Counted from the first letter of the stretch, positions 9,029 through 18,729 are shown. The stretch is DNA of 34,985 nucleotides from Pseudomonadota bacterium (GCA_021821885.1 JAKARO010000020.1:1-34985); one strand, 5' to 3'. The notes: generated from the letters alone by a model not told the origin. Numbers and translations: made by a program.

Positions 9029-10389
9029 ACCGGAAATACTTTGGTACCGATGGCGTGCGTGGGCGTGTTGGAGAGCTGCCGATGCAGCCTGACTGGGTGA
9101 TGCGGCTCGGATGGGCGGCGGGACGGATTCTGACCCGCGGGTCAGACAGCCGCCCCAGGGTGGTGATCGGGAAGGACACCCGGCTGTCGGGATACATGTT
9201 CGAATCGGCCCTCGAATCGGGGCTTGCCGCAGCCGGGGTGGATGTCCTGCTGGTGGGCCCCCTGCCCACCCCGGCCATTGCCTACCTGGCCCGGACACTC
9301 CGCGCGGACGCCGGGATCGTGATCAGCGCCTCGCACAATCCCTATTCCGACAATGGGATCAAGTTCTTTTCGGGAGAAGGCTACAAACTTCCGGATGCGA
9401 CCGAGATGGCCATCGAGGCCGAAATGGAGGAGTCCCTGGTTCTGGTTCCTCCGGAACGCCTGGGCAAGGCCCGGCGGATCGACGACGCCGCCGGCCGCTA
9501 TGTGGAATATTGCAAGACCAGGTTTCCGGCCGACCTCGACCTGCGTGGCGTCCGGGTCGTCATCGATGGGGCCAATGGGGCCGGATACCGGGTGGCGCCC
9601 ATGGTGTTTGCGGAACTGGGCGCGGAAGTGGAGGGGATCGGCGTCCAGCCCGACGGGCTGAACATCAACGCGCAGACCGGTTCCATGGCCCCGGAAGCCC
9701 TGCGGCAGAAGGTGGCGGCTTCCGGGGCAGACCTGGGAATTGCCCTGGACGGAGATGGTGACCGGCTCCTGCTGGTGGATGCCAGGGGTTCCATCTGGGA
9801 TGGGGATGAAATCCTCTGGCTGCTGGCAGGGGAAATGCACCGCAGGGGGCGCCTGGCCGGTGTGGTGGGCACGCTCATGAGCAACCTGGCCCTTGAGCAG
9901 GCACTGGCACAGATGGGAATTCCCTTTCACCGCACCGCCGTGGGGGACCGCTACGTGCTGGAAGCCATGCGCCAGCTGGGATATCCGCTGGGAGGGGAAT
10001 CGTCCGGACACATTATTACGCCGGCCAATACCACGGGGGACGCCATCCTTGCGGCCCTGCAGGTGCTGGCGATTCTCGCGCGCCAGGGCCGGGCGCTGCA
10101 CGAGCTGCGGGAAGGCTTCCGGCTCTGTCCCCAGGTTCTCCTCGGGCTGCAGGTGCAGGGAGCCAGGGAATTTTTCCAGCGGGAACGGGTGCAGGCCGCG
10201 GTGCGGGAGGCGGAGGCAGGGCTCCGGGGAATGGGGCGGATGCTGGTCCGCCCCTCCGGTACGGAGCCCCTGCTGCGCATCATGGTGGAAGCCGCGGATG
10301 GAGACGTGGCCCAGGCCAGCGCTTCGGCCCTGTATGGGCGCCTGTCGGCCCTTGCGGGAGCCGCCGACGGGCGCGCGGCCGCAAATTGA
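9025..10389 (+). CDS. glmM: Phosphoglucosamine mutase
   Basis: Interconverts glucosamine-6-phosphate and glucosamine-1-phosphate, the step towards UDP-GlcNAc for peptidoglycan and lipopolysaccharide. The 454 residues begin with the family's KYFGTDGVRG motif. The catalytic phosphoserine is S103 in ISASHNPYSDNGIKFF, the Mg2+ loop is D242-G-D244-G-D246-R, and a phosphate-binding RPSGTEPLLRIMVE lies near the C-terminus. The ATG overlaps the folP stop (ATGA), so the two are translationally coupled. Placement after folP is the usual ftsH-folP-glmM order. Confidence 0.98.
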   Translation: MNRKYFGTDGVRGRVGELPMQPDWVMRLGWAAGRILTRGSDSRPRVVIGKDTRLSGYMFESALESGLAAAGVDVLLVGPLPTPAIAYLARTLRADAGIVISASHNPYSDNGIKFFSGEGYKLPDATEMAIEAEMEESLVLVPPERLGKARRIDDAAGRYVEYCKTRFPADLDLRGVRVVIDGANGAGYRVAPMVFAELGAEVEGIGVQPDGLNINAQTGSMAPEALRQKVAASGADLGIALDGDGDRLLLVDARGSIWDGDEILWLLAGEMHRRGRLAGVVGTLMSNLALEQALAQMGIPFHRTAVGDRYVLEAMRQLGYPLGGESSGHIITPANTTGDAILAALQVLAILARQGRALHELREGFRLCPQVLLGLQVQGAREFFQRERVQAAVREAEAGLRGMGRMLVRPSGTEPLLRIMVEAADGDVAQASASALYGRLSALAGAADGRAAAN

Positions 10390-10459
10390 CCCTGTCCGGA
10401 CGAATCTTTACACTCCGGGTCTTGCCAGAATCAGTGGTATCAGGAAAGGAAGGTTTGAC

Positions 10460-11233
10460 GTGCGCTCCATGATGGTAGCAGGCAACTGGAAAATGAACGG
10501 CCTAAGTGCCGATGCGCGGCATCTGGTGCAGGCGGTCATTGAGGCAGGCCTGGAGCCAAAGGTGCCGGAGGTGGTACTTTTCCCGCCGTTTACCCTCCTG
10601 GATACCGTCAGTGGCCTGTCCAAGGGCTCCGGACTGCGCTGGGGCGGACAGAACCTGTTCTGGGAGCCCGGTGGGGCGTATACCGGGGAAATTGCGGGCT
10701 CCATGCTGCGCGACATGGGGTGTCACTATGTGCTGGTCGGACATTCGGAGCGCCGGCAGATTTTCCGGGAAACGGATGGCATGGTGCTGCGGAAGGTGCA
10801 GGCCGCCCTGCAGTCGGGACTGATTCCGGTGGTGTGCGTTGGCGAGACCGGGCAGGAACGGGCCGCGGGGGCCACCGAGGCGGTGCTTGCGGCCCAGGTC
10901 CAGGCCATTCTGCCGGCCCTGGGGGCCAATGGCCAGCATCCCAACCTGATTCTGGCCTATGAGCCGGTCTGGGCCATTGGCACGGGCCTGAGCGCGACAC
11001 CGGACCAGGCCCAGCAGGCCCATGCCTTCATCCGCTCCCTGGTGGCGGGGAAAAGTCCGGAGCTTTCGAAAAAGCTCCTGCTGCTGTATGGCGGCAGCGT
11101 CAAGGGCAGCAATGCCAGGGAACTGTTCGCGCAGGAAGACATTGATGGGGGCCTTGTGGGCGGCGCTTCCCTGCAGGCGGGGGAATTCATCCAGATCTGC
11201 CGGGCTGCCCAGGCCGCCATTCGGGGAGACTGA
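10460..11233 (+). CDS. tpiA: Triose-phosphate isomerase
   Basis: Interconverts dihydroxyacetone phosphate and glyceraldehyde-3-phosphate in glycolysis and gluconeogenesis. The GTG at 10460 is chosen because GGAAGG (10448-10453) lies 6 nt upstream and the resulting N-terminus, MRSMMVAGNWKMNG, aligns with the family start. This gives 257 aa. Catalytic residues: K11 in NWKMN, H95 in VGHSERR and E168 in AYEPVWAIGTG, with the phosphate-binding YGGSVKGSN near 210. An internal ATG at 10469 would shorten it by three residues. Separated by 70 bp from glmM, it is followed almost directly by secG. Confidence 0.97.
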   Translation: MRSMMVAGNWKMNGLSADARHLVQAVIEAGLEPKVPEVVLFPPFTLLDTVSGLSKGSGLRWGGQNLFWEPGGAYTGEIAGSMLRDMGCHYVLVGHSERRQIFRETDGMVLRKVQAALQSGLIPVVCVGETGQERAAGATEAVLAAQVQAILPALGANGQHPNLILAYEPVWAIGTGLSATPDQAQQAHAFIRSLVAGKSPELSKKLLLLYGGSVKGSNARELFAQEDIDGGLVGGASLQAGEFIQICRAAQAAIRGD

Positions 11234-11236
11234 ACC

Positions 11237-11659
11237 GTGTATACTTTTTTGCTGGTAGTCCAGGTGGTCATATGTGCAGTGCTGGTGGCGCTGGTGCTGG
11301 TCCAGAAGGGCCAGGGAGCAGACATCGGCGCGGTGTTTGGGGGGGGCGCCTCCCAGACACTGTTTGGGGCGAGGGGCGCCGGAAATTTCCTGAGCCATGT
11401 TACCGCCGCGGTGGCCGCCATATTTTTTCTGAACAGCCTGACCCTGGCCTACCTGTCCGAGCATGAGGCCTCGCGGGCCGGCTCCGGGATTGCCCTTCCG
11501 GCCGCGGGGCCGGTGACCGTGCCTTCCAGCACGGCCAGCACGGCCAGCACCGTGGCACCGGCGGCGTCCGCGTCCGCCGCATTGGCCTCCGTCCGGCCAC
11601 AGGCCGCCGTCGCCGGCGCGAACTCCGCAGGCCCGGCTGGTGGGCCCCAAACACCTTGA
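11237..11659 (+). CDS. secG: Preprotein translocase subunit SecG
   Basis: Small membrane subunit of the SecYEG translocon. Two TM helices (about 3-22 and 50-72) flank the conserved cytoplasmic loop with QKGQGADIGAVFGGGAS. The 140 residues include a C-terminal extension of about 60 residues, rich in Ala, Ser and Thr, probably disordered. The start is GTG 11237, 3 nt after the tpiA stop, with GGGGAG about 8 nt upstream inside tpiA. The tpiA-secG-tRNA-Leu-nuo order is common in beta- and gammaproteobacteria. The stop codon lies within a TTGACG sequence, but no good -10 follows for the tRNA. Confidence 0.95.
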   Translation: MYTFLLVVQVVICAVLVALVLVQKGQGADIGAVFGGGASQTLFGARGAGNFLSHVTAAVAAIFFLNSLTLAYLSEHEASRAGSGIALPAAGPVTVPSSTASTASTVAPAASASAALASVRPQAAVAGANSAGPAGGPQTP

Positions 11660-11700
11660 CGCCATGGGCAGGGCGTGAGAAAGTTTCACAGATTTATCAG

Positions 11701-11785
11701 GCCGAAGTGGTGAAATTGGTAGACACACCGTCTTGAGGGGGCGGCGGCGCAAGCCATACCGGTTCGAGTCCGGTCTTCGGCACCA
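11701..11785 (+). tRNA. tRNA-Leu (anticodon GAG)
   Basis: A class II tRNA with a long variable arm. Acceptor GCCGAAG (11701-11707) pairs with CTTCGGC (11775-11781), then discriminator A and encoded CCA. The D-arm GGTGAAATTGGTAGAC is present. The anticodon stem CCGTC/GGCGG closes the loop TTGAGGG with anticodon GAG. The T-arm is GGTTCGAGTCC. It reads CUC and CUU codons. It is followed by a short terminator hairpin and is probably transcribed with secG, since no clear promoter is visible between them. Confidence 0.97.
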
Positions 11786-11790
11786 TATTG

Positions 11791-11812
11791 CAGCCCAAGT
11801 GGCTGTTTTTTT
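11791..11812 (+). terminator. Intrinsic terminator after tRNA-Leu
   Basis: CAGCC (11791-11795) pairs with GGCTG (11801-11805) around a 5-nt loop and is followed by seven T (11806-11812). The stem is short. It separates tRNA-Leu from the nuo operon, so nuo should have its own promoter or depend on read-through. Confidence 0.7.
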
Positions 11813-11877
11813 GTCCCTGCGGTCTGGCAGGGAACCGATTATCCATAAAAAAATGTTTTTATGGCTTCCGCAGGGAC
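11813..11877 (+). promoter_or_regulatory. Structured leader with competing hairpins upstream of nuoA
   Basis: GTCCCTGCGG (11813-11822) is the exact complement of CCGCAGGGAC (11868-11877). Inside lies a perfect 9-bp hairpin, CCATAAAAA (11843-11851) with TTTTTATGG (11856-11864). GCAGGGA also occurs at 11827-11833, so TCCCTGC (11814-11820) can pair either locally with it over 7 bp or with the distal copy. This is the architecture of an RNA switch or attenuator. I see no match to a known riboswitch class. It ends 29 nt before the nuoA start. Confidence 0.55.
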
Positions 11878-11906
11878 GGGAAGCCGGCTGTTTGGGGGGG
11901 TGACAG

Positions 11907-12263
11907 ATGCTGGATCATTATCTGCCTGTGCTCATGTTTCTGCTTGTGGCGCTGGTGGTCGGGACTGTTCCCATCGTGCTGGGAAAAAATCTTGGACCCA
12001 GCCGGCCGGACAGTGAGAAGCTCTCCCCCTATGAGTGCGGTTTTGAGGCGTTCGAGGACGCGCGGGTCAAGTTTGATGTCCGCTACTACCTGGTGGCGAT
12101 TCTCTTTATCCTGTTTGATCTGGAGATTGCTTTCCTGTTCCCCTGGGCGGTCGTTTTTGATGCCATAGGCCTGACCGGCTTTCTGGCCATGATGGTCTTC
12201 CTGGCGCTGCTGGTGGTCGGTTTTGTCTACGAATGGAAGAAAGGGGCCCTGGAATGGGAATAG
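11907..12263 (+). CDS. nuoA: NADH-quinone oxidoreductase subunit A
   Basis: Membrane-arm subunit of complex I near the quinone cavity. The 118 residues form three TM helices (about 5-27, 62-84 and 88-110). The long loop holds the conserved [22 protein letters not shown] segment, whose Cys and acidic residues line the quinone site and respond to the active/deactive transition in homologues. A G-rich ribosome binding site (GGGGGGTGA) precedes the ATG. First gene of the 13-gene nuo operon. It overlaps nuoB by 10 nt. Confidence 0.97.
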   Translation: MLDHYLPVLMFLLVALVVGTVPIVLGKNLGPSRPDSEKLSPYECGFEAFEDARVKFDVRYYLVAILFILFDLEIAFLFPWAVVFDAIGLTGFLAMMVFLALLVVGFVYEWKKGALEWE

Positions 12264-12730
12264 AGGGCGTCCTGGAGAAGGGGTTTGTCACCACGACCAT
12301 CGATACGGTCGTGAACTGGAGCCGGACCGGGTCGCTCTGGCCCATGACCTTTGGTCTTGCCTGCTGTGCCGTGGAAATGATGCATGCGGGTGCGGCACGC
12401 TATGACCTGGACCGGTTTGGCATCATTTTCCGGCCCAGTCCCCGGCAGTCGGATGTCATGATCGTGGCCGGTACCCTGGTCAACAAGATGGCCCCCGCCC
12501 TGCGCAAGGTGTACGACCAGATGCCGGAACCCCGCTGGGTCGTGTCGATGGGATCCTGCGCCAACGGCGGTGGCTACTACCACTACTCCTACAGTGTTGT
12601 CCGGGGATGCGACCGGATTGTCCCCGTGGATGTCTACGTTCCGGGCTGTCCGCCCACTGCAGAAGCCCTGCTCTACGGGCTGATCCAGCTGCAGAAGAAA
12701 ATCCGCCTAACCAATACGATTGCCAGGTAA
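12254..12730 (+). CDS. nuoB: NADH-quinone oxidoreductase subunit B
   Basis: Carries cluster N2, the last Fe-S centre before quinone. The ligands C37 and C38 (LACCAVE), C102 (GSCANGGG) and C132 (PGCPPT) are all present. The ATG at 12254 ([11 protein letters not shown], 158 aa) is preferred: it matches the normal N-terminus and has a GAAAGGGG site about 8 nt upstream. An in-frame ATG at 12233, inside nuoA, would add seven residues. It is coupled to nuoA by overlap. Confidence 0.97.
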   Translation: MGIEGVLEKGFVTTTIDTVVNWSRTGSLWPMTFGLACCAVEMMHAGAARYDLDRFGIIFRPSPRQSDVMIVAGTLVNKMAPALRKVYDQMPEPRWVVSMGSCANGGGYYHYSYSVVRGCDRIVPVDVYVPGCPPTAEALLYGLIQLQKKIRLTNTIAR

Positions 12731-12733
12731 GCC

Positions 12734-13342
12734 ATGACAGAAGCCCTTGACGCACTGCGCCAGCACCTTGAGGCTGGGCTGGGGAGCCGGATACACCGGG
12801 CCCTGGTGGACCGGGAAGAGCTTACGCTGGAGCTGTCTGCCGAACACTTCCTGGATACCTGTCTCTGGCTGCGGGACGATCCGGAAGCGGATTTCCGCCA
12901 GCTCATCGATGTCTGCGGGGTCGACTACGCCGAATACGGCGAGGGCAGCTGGAACGGACCGCGTTTTGCCGTGGTATACCACCTGCTTTCCCTGGGCCAC
13001 AGGCAGCGGCTCCGCCTGCGCGTTTTTCTGGACGGGGCGCTGCCCATGGTGCCCTCGGTGGTGGCCATCTGGCCCGCGGCCAACTGGTTCGAGCGCGAAA
13101 CCTTTGACCTGTTCGGGTTCCTGTTTGATGGCCATCCGGACCTGCGCCGCATCCTGACCGACTATGGCTTCGTCGGGTATCCGTTCCGGAAGGATTTCCC
13201 GCTCGTGGGAACGGTGGAAATGCGTTACGACGCAGACCGGCGCCGGGTGGTATATGAGCCGACGCGTACCGAGATGCGCGAGGTGGTGCCACGCATGATC
13301 CGGGTCTCGGAGGAGGGGCGCTACGATGCCAGAAATCAATAA
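12734..13342 (+). CDS. nuoC: NADH-quinone oxidoreductase subunit C
   Basis: Hydrophilic-arm subunit (30-kDa type) that packs against NuoD and helps hold the quinone-module structure. The 202 residues carry the family signature region [20 protein letters not shown] followed by [12 protein letters not shown]. It has no cofactor. It is separate from nuoD here, unlike the fused nuoCD of E. coli, but the genes overlap by 17 nt. It begins 3 nt after nuoB. Confidence 0.97.
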   Translation: MTEALDALRQHLEAGLGSRIHRALVDREELTLELSAEHFLDTCLWLRDDPEADFRQLIDVCGVDYAEYGEGSWNGPRFAVVYHLLSLGHRQRLRLRVFLDGALPMVPSVVAIWPAANWFERETFDLFGFLFDGHPDLRRILTDYGFVGYPFRKDFPLVGTVEMRYDADRRRVVYEPTRTEMREVVPRMIRVSEEGRYDARNQ

Positions 13343-14579
13343 TTTCACCATGAACTTTGGGCCGCAGCACCCCTCGGCCCACGGTGTGCTGCGTCTCGTC
13401 CTGGAACTGGATGGCGAGGTAATCGAGCGGGCCGATCCCCACATCGGCCTGCTGCACCGGGCGACGGAAAAGCTGGCCGAACACAAGACCTACCTGCAGA
13501 ACCTGCCGTATATGGACCGTCTGGACTACGTGTCCATGATGTGCAATGAGCACGCCTACTGCCGGGCCGTGGAAAAGCTGCTGGGAATCGGGATTCCCGT
13601 GCGGGCCCAGTATATCCGCACCCTGTTCGACGAAATTACCCGCATCCTGAACCATCTTCTGTGGCTGGGGGCCTACGCGCTCGACGTGGGGGCCATGAGC
13701 GTGTTCCTCTACTGCTTCCGGGAGCGGGAAGATCTCATGGATGTCTATGAGGCGGTGTCGGGGGCGCGCATGCACGCCGCCTACTATCGCCCCGGGGGCG
13801 TGTACCGCGATCTCCCGGACCGGATGCCCGTCTATGCGCCGTCCCCCTACCGCGATGCCCGGCGCCTCGGGGAGCTGAACGCCAACCGCCGGGGAAGCGT
13901 CCTCGACTTCCTGGAAGATTTTGCGCGCCGGTTTCCGGGGTATGTCGACGAATACGAAACCCTGCTGACCGATAACCGCATCTGGAAGCAGCGGACGGTC
14001 GGCATTGGGGTCGTCAGTCCCGAGAGGGCGATCGCCCTCGGGTTTACCGGGCCGATGCTGCGTGCCTCGGGAGTTGCCTGGGACCTGCGCCGGACACAGC
14101 CGTACGCCGCCTATGGGAGCCTGGATTTCGACATCCCGGTAGGAAAGGAAGGCGACTGCTACGACCGCTATCTGGTGCGGGTGGCCGAGATGCGGGAAAG
14201 CAACCGGATCGTCGCCCAGTGCGTGGACTGGCTGCGGAAAAATCCGGGACCGGTTATCGTCGACGACTACAAGGTGGCCCCCCCGCCCCGGGAAGAAATG
14301 AAGGGCAGCATGGAGGCCCTGATCCACCATTTCAAGCTGTTCTCCGAGGGGATGGCCGTCCCGCCCGGCGAGGTCTATGCGGCGGTGGAGGCACCCAAGG
14401 GGGAATTCGGGATCTACATGGTATCCGACGGTGCCAACAAGCCGTACCGGATGAAAATCCGCGCCCCCGGCTTCTCCCATCTGGCGGCCATGGATGAAAT
14501 GGCGCGGGGACACATGATCGCGGACGTGGTGGCGATTCTGGCCACCATGGACATCGTTTTTGGCGAGATCGACAGGTAA
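13326..14579 (+). CDS. nuoD: NADH-quinone oxidoreductase subunit D
   Basis: The 49-kDa type subunit, which forms the quinone-binding pocket with NuoB and descends from the NiFe-hydrogenase large subunit. The 417 residues begin with the conserved [21 protein letters not shown]; its HPSAH includes the His proposed to contact the quinone headgroup. Further hallmarks are [22 protein letters not shown]-like [14 protein letters not shown], and a C-terminal [17 protein letters not shown] ending. The ATG lies inside nuoC with GGAGG upstream (near 13312). Confidence 0.98.
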   Translation: MPEINNFTMNFGPQHPSAHGVLRLVLELDGEVIERADPHIGLLHRATEKLAEHKTYLQNLPYMDRLDYVSMMCNEHAYCRAVEKLLGIGIPVRAQYIRTLFDEITRILNHLLWLGAYALDVGAMSVFLYCFREREDLMDVYEAVSGARMHAAYYRPGGVYRDLPDRMPVYAPSPYRDARRLGELNANRRGSVLDFLEDFARRFPGYVDEYETLLTDNRIWKQRTVGIGVVSPERAIALGFTGPMLRASGVAWDLRRTQPYAAYGSLDFDIPVGKEGDCYDRYLVRVAEMRESNRIVAQCVDWLRKNPGPVIVDDYKVAPPPREEMKGSMEALIHHFKLFSEGMAVPPGEVYAAVEAPKGEFGIYMVSDGANKPYRMKIRAPGFSHLAAMDEMARGHMIADVVAILATMDIVFGEIDR

Positions 14580-14583
14580 GCGC

Positions 14584-15075
14584 ATGTTATCCGAGGCATC
14601 CCTAGCAGAAATCGCCCGGGAACGGGCCAAATACCCTCCGGAGCGGGCGAGATCCGCCCTGCTGGCCGCCCTGCGCATTGCCCAGGCCGAGCACGGATAC
14701 CTGCCCGAAACCCTTGTGGAATATGTGGCCGGACTCCTGGAACTCCCGGCAATCCAGGCCTTCGAGGTGGCAACCTTCTATTCCATGTACGACCTCAGGC
14801 CGGTCGGAAAGTACAAGTTCTGCGTCTGCGGGAGTGTCTCCTGCTTCCTGAACGGATCGGATGGCATCCTGGCCCATCTGCAGGAACGCCTGGGCGTGGG
14901 CCTCGGGGAAACAACCCCGGACGGGCTGTTTACCATCGCCGAAGTGGAATGCCTGGGGGCCTGCAAGGATGCACCGGTCATGCAGCTGGGTGACCGCTAT
15001 GTCGAGACGCTCACTCCGGAGAGTCTCGACGTCCTCATCGGGCAGCTGCGGGGAGGCAGGGACGATGTACGTTAA
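14584..15075 (+). CDS. nuoE: NADH-quinone oxidoreductase subunit E
   Basis: Thioredoxin-like subunit of the NADH-dehydrogenase module, carrying the off-path [2Fe-2S] cluster N1a. The ligands C82, C87, C123 and C127 are present in CGSVSC and ECLGAC contexts. The ATG at 14584 ([10 protein letters not shown], 163 aa) lies 4 nt after the nuoD stop. A possible in-frame start at 14560, inside nuoD, would add eight residues. The ribosome binding site is weak (AGGTAAG), so translation may rely on coupling. It overlaps nuoF by 11 nt. Confidence 0.96.
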   Translation: MLSEASLAEIARERAKYPPERARSALLAALRIAQAEHGYLPETLVEYVAGLLELPAIQAFEVATFYSMYDLRPVGKYKFCVCGSVSCFLNGSDGILAHLQERLGVGLGETTPDGLFTIAEVECLGACKDAPVMQLGDRYVETLTPESLDVLIGQLRGGRDDVR

Positions 15076-16354
15076 TGGGGTTACCCTCCGGAACCGGGGC
15101 CTCCCGGATTCCCACCGCATCGGGGTCTACCGCCAGACAGGCGGATATGGGGCGCTGGCGAAGGTACTGCAGGGACCCATGAGCCCGGACCAGATCATTT
15201 CCGAAATGAAGCTTTCCGCGCTCCGGGGCAGGGGAGGCGCCGGTTTCCCCACCGGACTCAAGTGGAGTTTCATGCCGAAGGGCGTGGCCGGCACCAAATA
15301 CCTGCTCTGCAATGCCGATGAGGGCGAGCCAGGCACCTGCAAGGACCGGGACATCATGCGCTATGAGCCCCACCGGCTCATCGAGGGGATGATCATCGGT
15401 GCCTATGCCATGGGCGCCCGTTCGGGGTACATCTATATCCGCGGGGAGTTCGTGGAGCCCATCCGGACCGTCGAGGCGGCCATTGACGAGGCCTATGCGG
15501 CCGGCCTGCTGGGGGAACGGATCCTCGGGACGGACTTTTCCTTCGACCTGGCGGTACACCGCGGGGCCGGCGCCTACATCTGTGGCGAAGAAACCGCCCT
15601 CATGGAATCCCTCGAGGGCAAGAAGGGCCAGCCGCGGTTCAAGCCCCCCTTCCCGGCCAGCTACGGTCTCTATGGCCAGCCCACCACCATCAACAACGTG
15701 GAAACCTTTGCCTCGGTTCCGGACATCGTCCTCCACGGCGGGGAATGGTTCCTGAAACTGGGCAAACCCAACAATGGCGGCACCAAGATTTTTTCGGTGA
15801 CCGGGCACGTGCGCAATCCCGGCAACTTCGAGGTGCCCATGGGGACGCCTTTCCGGGATCTCCTCGGGATGGCGGGCGGGCTCCACCCCGGACGCCGGCT
15901 CAAGGCGGTCATCCCGGGCGGGACGAGTACGGCCATGGTGGCCGGGGACGCCATGATGGAACTGGCCATGGATTACGACAGTATCTCCAAGGCCGGCTCG
16001 GCCCTCGGGGCCGGATCGGTCATCGTCATTGACGACAGCGTCTGTATCGTCCGGGTGGTGGAGCGCATCGCGAGGTTCTATATGCATGAGTCGTGCGGGC
16101 AGTGCACGCCCTGCCGCGAGGGCATGGGCTGGCTGTGGCGGGTACTGCACCGCATCGAGAACGGTCAGGGGCGGGAGCCGGACCTCGACCTGCTGCAGAA
16201 CGTCGGCTCGCGGATTGAGGGACGGACCATCTGTGCCCTTGCCGATGGGGGCGTGGCACCCGTGGTGAGCTCCCTCCGCCTCTTTCCCGAAGAATACGAG
16301 CACCATATCCGCCAGGGCAGCTGCCTGGTAACGGACAGCCGGAGCGTAGCCTGA
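15065..16354 (+). CDS. nuoF: NADH-quinone oxidoreductase subunit F
   Basis: Binds NADH and FMN and holds [4Fe-4S] cluster N3, so it is the electron entry point of complex I. FMN/NADH-binding segments: [13 protein letters not shown] (55-67), [14 protein letters not shown] (83-96) and [19 protein letters not shown] (167-185). Cluster ligands are C344, C347, C350 ([12 protein letters not shown]) and C390. The ATG at 15065 ([12 protein letters not shown], 429 aa) sits inside the nuoE end with GGGAGGCAGG just upstream. The open frame extends further 5', but that part is antifamily sequence within nuoE. Confidence 0.98.
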   Translation: MYVNGVTLRNRGLPDSHRIGVYRQTGGYGALAKVLQGPMSPDQIISEMKLSALRGRGGAGFPTGLKWSFMPKGVAGTKYLLCNADEGEPGTCKDRDIMRYEPHRLIEGMIIGAYAMGARSGYIYIRGEFVEPIRTVEAAIDEAYAAGLLGERILGTDFSFDLAVHRGAGAYICGEETALMESLEGKKGQPRFKPPFPASYGLYGQPTTINNVETFASVPDIVLHGGEWFLKLGKPNNGGTKIFSVTGHVRNPGNFEVPMGTPFRDLLGMAGGLHPGRRLKAVIPGGTSTAMVAGDAMMELAMDYDSISKAGSALGAGSVIVIDDSVCIVRVVERIARFYMHESCGQCTPCREGMGWLWRVLHRIENGQGREPDLDLLQNVGSRIEGRTICALADGGVAPVVSSLRLFPEEYEHHIRQGSCLVTDSRSVA

Positions 16355-18720
16355 TGCCAAGGATTGAAATCGACGGTCAGGAACTGGAAGTCAGCGCTGG
16401 GACCACCATCATGGAGGCCGCCACGCAGCTGGGCATCTACATTCCGTTCTTCTGCTACCATCCGAAGCTGTCGGTGGCGGCCAACTGCCGCATGTGCCTC
16501 GTGGATGTGGAAAAACAGGCCAAACCCCTGCCCGCCTGTGCCACCCCGGCCAGTGACGGCATGAAGATTTCCACCAGCTCCCGGCGGGCCCGCATGGCCC
16601 AGCAGGGGGTGCTGGAATTCCTGCTCATCAACCATCCCCTGGACTGCCCCATCTGTGACCAGGGAGGCGAGTGCCCCCTTCAGGATGTCACCATGGGGTA
16701 CGCCAATCCCCACAGCCTGTACACCGAGGAAAAGCGGGTCGTGGAAGACAAGGACATCGGCCCCCTGATCGCCACCGAGATGACCCGCTGCATCCAGTGC
16801 ACCCGCTGCGTGCGCTTTGGCCAGGAGATCGGGGGGATCATGGAGCTGGGAGCGACCGGCCGCGGGGAGAAAATGGCCATCGGGACCTATGTTGGCCGGG
16901 CGGTCCGTTCCGAGCTTTCCGGAAACATGATCGACCTCTGCCCGGTGGGGGCCCTGACCAGCAAGCCCTTCCGGTACCGCGCGCGTTCCTGGGAGCTGAA
17001 GCATACCCCAAGCCTCTGTCCCCACTGTTCCACCGGCTGCAGCACCGATGTCCAGAGCCTTGGCCGGGAAGTGCTGCGGGTAACGCCACGGATCAACGAG
17101 GCGGTGAACGAGGAATGGATCTGCGACCGGGGCCGGTTTGCCTATGCGGGTCTTGGGGCGTCCGACCGGATCACCCGGCCCCTGCTGCGGGTCAACGGCC
17201 GCCTGCAGGAGGTGTCGTGGGCCGAGGCGCTGGATGCCGCGGCCGCCGGACTCGAACAGGTCCTGGCGGAAAACGGGCCGGATTCCGTGTCCGGCGTCAT
17301 CTCGCCACAGTCCACCAATGAGGAGCTGTTCCTGTTCCAGGGGCTCCTGCGCGGACTGGGCGTGCAGGCCATTGAGCACCGCCTGCGGCAGACGGATTTT
17401 CGGGCAGACGCCGCGATGCCCCTCTACCCGGCCCTCAATATGAGTCTCGAGCACCTGGAAGGGGAGTCCCTGGTGTTTCTCTGCCATGCCTACCCCCGGG
17501 AACAGCAGCCCCTGACGAACCACCGTCTGCGCAAGTCGGTGCTGGCCGGGGGGCAGGTCTGGGCCGTGGACAGCGTACGGCGGGAATTCAACTATCCCGT
17601 CCACGGCCTCGTGGCGGAAGCGGGGCAGGATGCCGCTCTCTACCGCACCCTGGCGCGCTGCGTGCAGGGGCTGGCAGAAGAAGACGGGGCCGGGCTTCCG
17701 GCGGAGGTCCTGGAGGCAGCGTGTGCCTTGCGGGACGCCGCCGATCCCCTGCTTCTGGTGGGCAGCGGAGTGCTGCAGCACCCCGGGGCCGCCGGCCTGA
17801 TGGCCGCCATTGCGGAACTCGCCGAGGCTGCGGGCGCCCGCGTGGGCTGGCTTGCAGAAGCGGCCAACAGCGCCGGCGCCTGGCTGCTGGGGTGCGTTCC
17901 CGGCCGCCTTCCGGGAGGGGTGCCCGCCGGAACGGATTCCCGGCCCCCTGCCGGGGGGGCCTGGGACGCGCGCTTCCGGGCCTGGATCCTGATGGGGGTA
18001 GAACCCGGCCTGGATGCCATGGCCGCCGTGCAGGCCCGCCAGTCGCTTGCGGACGCCCGCTTTGTGCTCACCATTTCGGCATTTCTCGGCGAGGCCGAGG
18101 CCTATGCCGACGTAGTGCTCCCCATGGCCGTCTGGGCGGAAAGCGCCGGCAGCTATTTCAACAATGAGGGACGCCTGCAGTCTTTCCGCGCCGCCGTAAA
18201 GGCTTCGGGAGAAGCCCGGCCGGCGTGGAAGATCCTGCGGGTGCTGGCCGACCATCTCCAGGTGGCGGACCTCGCCTTTGACGATCTCGACAGTGTCCGC
18301 AGTGCCTGGGAGACCCGTCTCGGAGACTTCCCCCTGGATGTCCCCGCCTTTGGCGGTTTTCCGGAAGGGCTGGCCCTGATGGAAGGGGCCGGATCTCCAG
18401 GGGAGGGCTGCCGGATTCTCGGGGACTGGTCCATCTACCAGGGAGACCCGCTGGTCCGGCGGTCTGTTCCCCTGCAGCAGCCGGCGGGCTGCCGGCTGCA
18501 TCCTGAAACGGCAGCGCGCCAGGGTCTCCGGGACGGGGACATGGTGGAACTGCAGGGGCCGGGCGGACAGGGCACGCAGCTTCCGCTGGCCCTGGATGCG
18601 GGCGTGGCCCCCGGTGCCATCTGGCTTTCCCTGGGACACCCGGGTACCCAGGCGCTCGGCGGCGTCGGCGCGACAGTGGTGCTGGCCAGGGCGGGTGTCT
18701 CCGCCGGCGCGCAGGCCTAG
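16354..18720 (+). CDS. nuoG: NADH-quinone oxidoreductase subunit G
   Basis: Largest peripheral subunit (788 aa), a molybdopterin-oxidoreductase-like chain that carries most of the Fe-S wire. Ligands are visible for N1b (C34, C45, C48, C62), N5 (H94, C98, C101, C107), N4 (C146, C149, C152, C196) and the optional off-path cluster N7 (C222, C225, C229, C257, an exact C-x2-C-x3-C-x27-C). N7 is absent from many proteobacterial and mitochondrial enzymes but present in E. coli and Thermus. The C-terminal half (from about 270) is the degenerate catalytic domain. The start codon shares a base with the nuoF stop (TGATG). Confidence 0.97.
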   Translation: MPRIEIDGQELEVSAGTTIMEAATQLGIYIPFFCYHPKLSVAANCRMCLVDVEKQAKPLPACATPASDGMKISTSSRRARMAQQGVLEFLLINHPLDCPICDQGGECPLQDVTMGYANPHSLYTEEKRVVEDKDIGPLIATEMTRCIQCTRCVRFGQEIGGIMELGATGRGEKMAIGTYVGRAVRSELSGNMIDLCPVGALTSKPFRYRARSWELKHTPSLCPHCSTGCSTDVQSLGREVLRVTPRINEAVNEEWICDRGRFAYAGLGASDRITRPLLRVNGRLQEVSWAEALDAAAAGLEQVLAENGPDSVSGVISPQSTNEELFLFQGLLRGLGVQAIEHRLRQTDFRADAAMPLYPALNMSLEHLEGESLVFLCHAYPREQQPLTNHRLRKSVLAGGQVWAVDSVRREFNYPVHGLVAEAGQDAALYRTLARCVQGLAEEDGAGLPAEVLEAACALRDAADPLLLVGSGVLQHPGAAGLMAAIAELAEAAGARVGWLAEAANSAGAWLLGCVPGRLPGGVPAGTDSRPPAGGAWDARFRAWILMGVEPGLDAMAAVQARQSLADARFVLTISAFLGEAEAYADVVLPMAVWAESAGSYFNNEGRLQSFRAAVKASGEARPAWKILRVLADHLQVADLAFDDLDSVRSAWETRLGDFPLDVPAFGGFPEGLALMEGAGSPGEGCRILGDWSIYQGDPLVRRSVPLQQPAGCRLHPETAARQGLRDGDMVELQGPGGQGTQLPLALDAGVAPGAIWLSLGHPGTQALGGVGATVVLARAGVSAGAQA

Positions 18721-18729
18721 GGAGGACGC

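Noticed and set aside
11656-11700. Promoter for tRNA-Leu with -35 TTGACG over the secG stop
   Set aside because: The -35 looks good, but the sequence 17-18 bp downstream is not a credible -10, so I leave tRNA-Leu as co-transcribed with secG.
16165-18639. A long minus-strand open frame opposite nuoG
   Set aside because: Antisense shadow of nuoG, explained by codon bias in GC-rich DNA.
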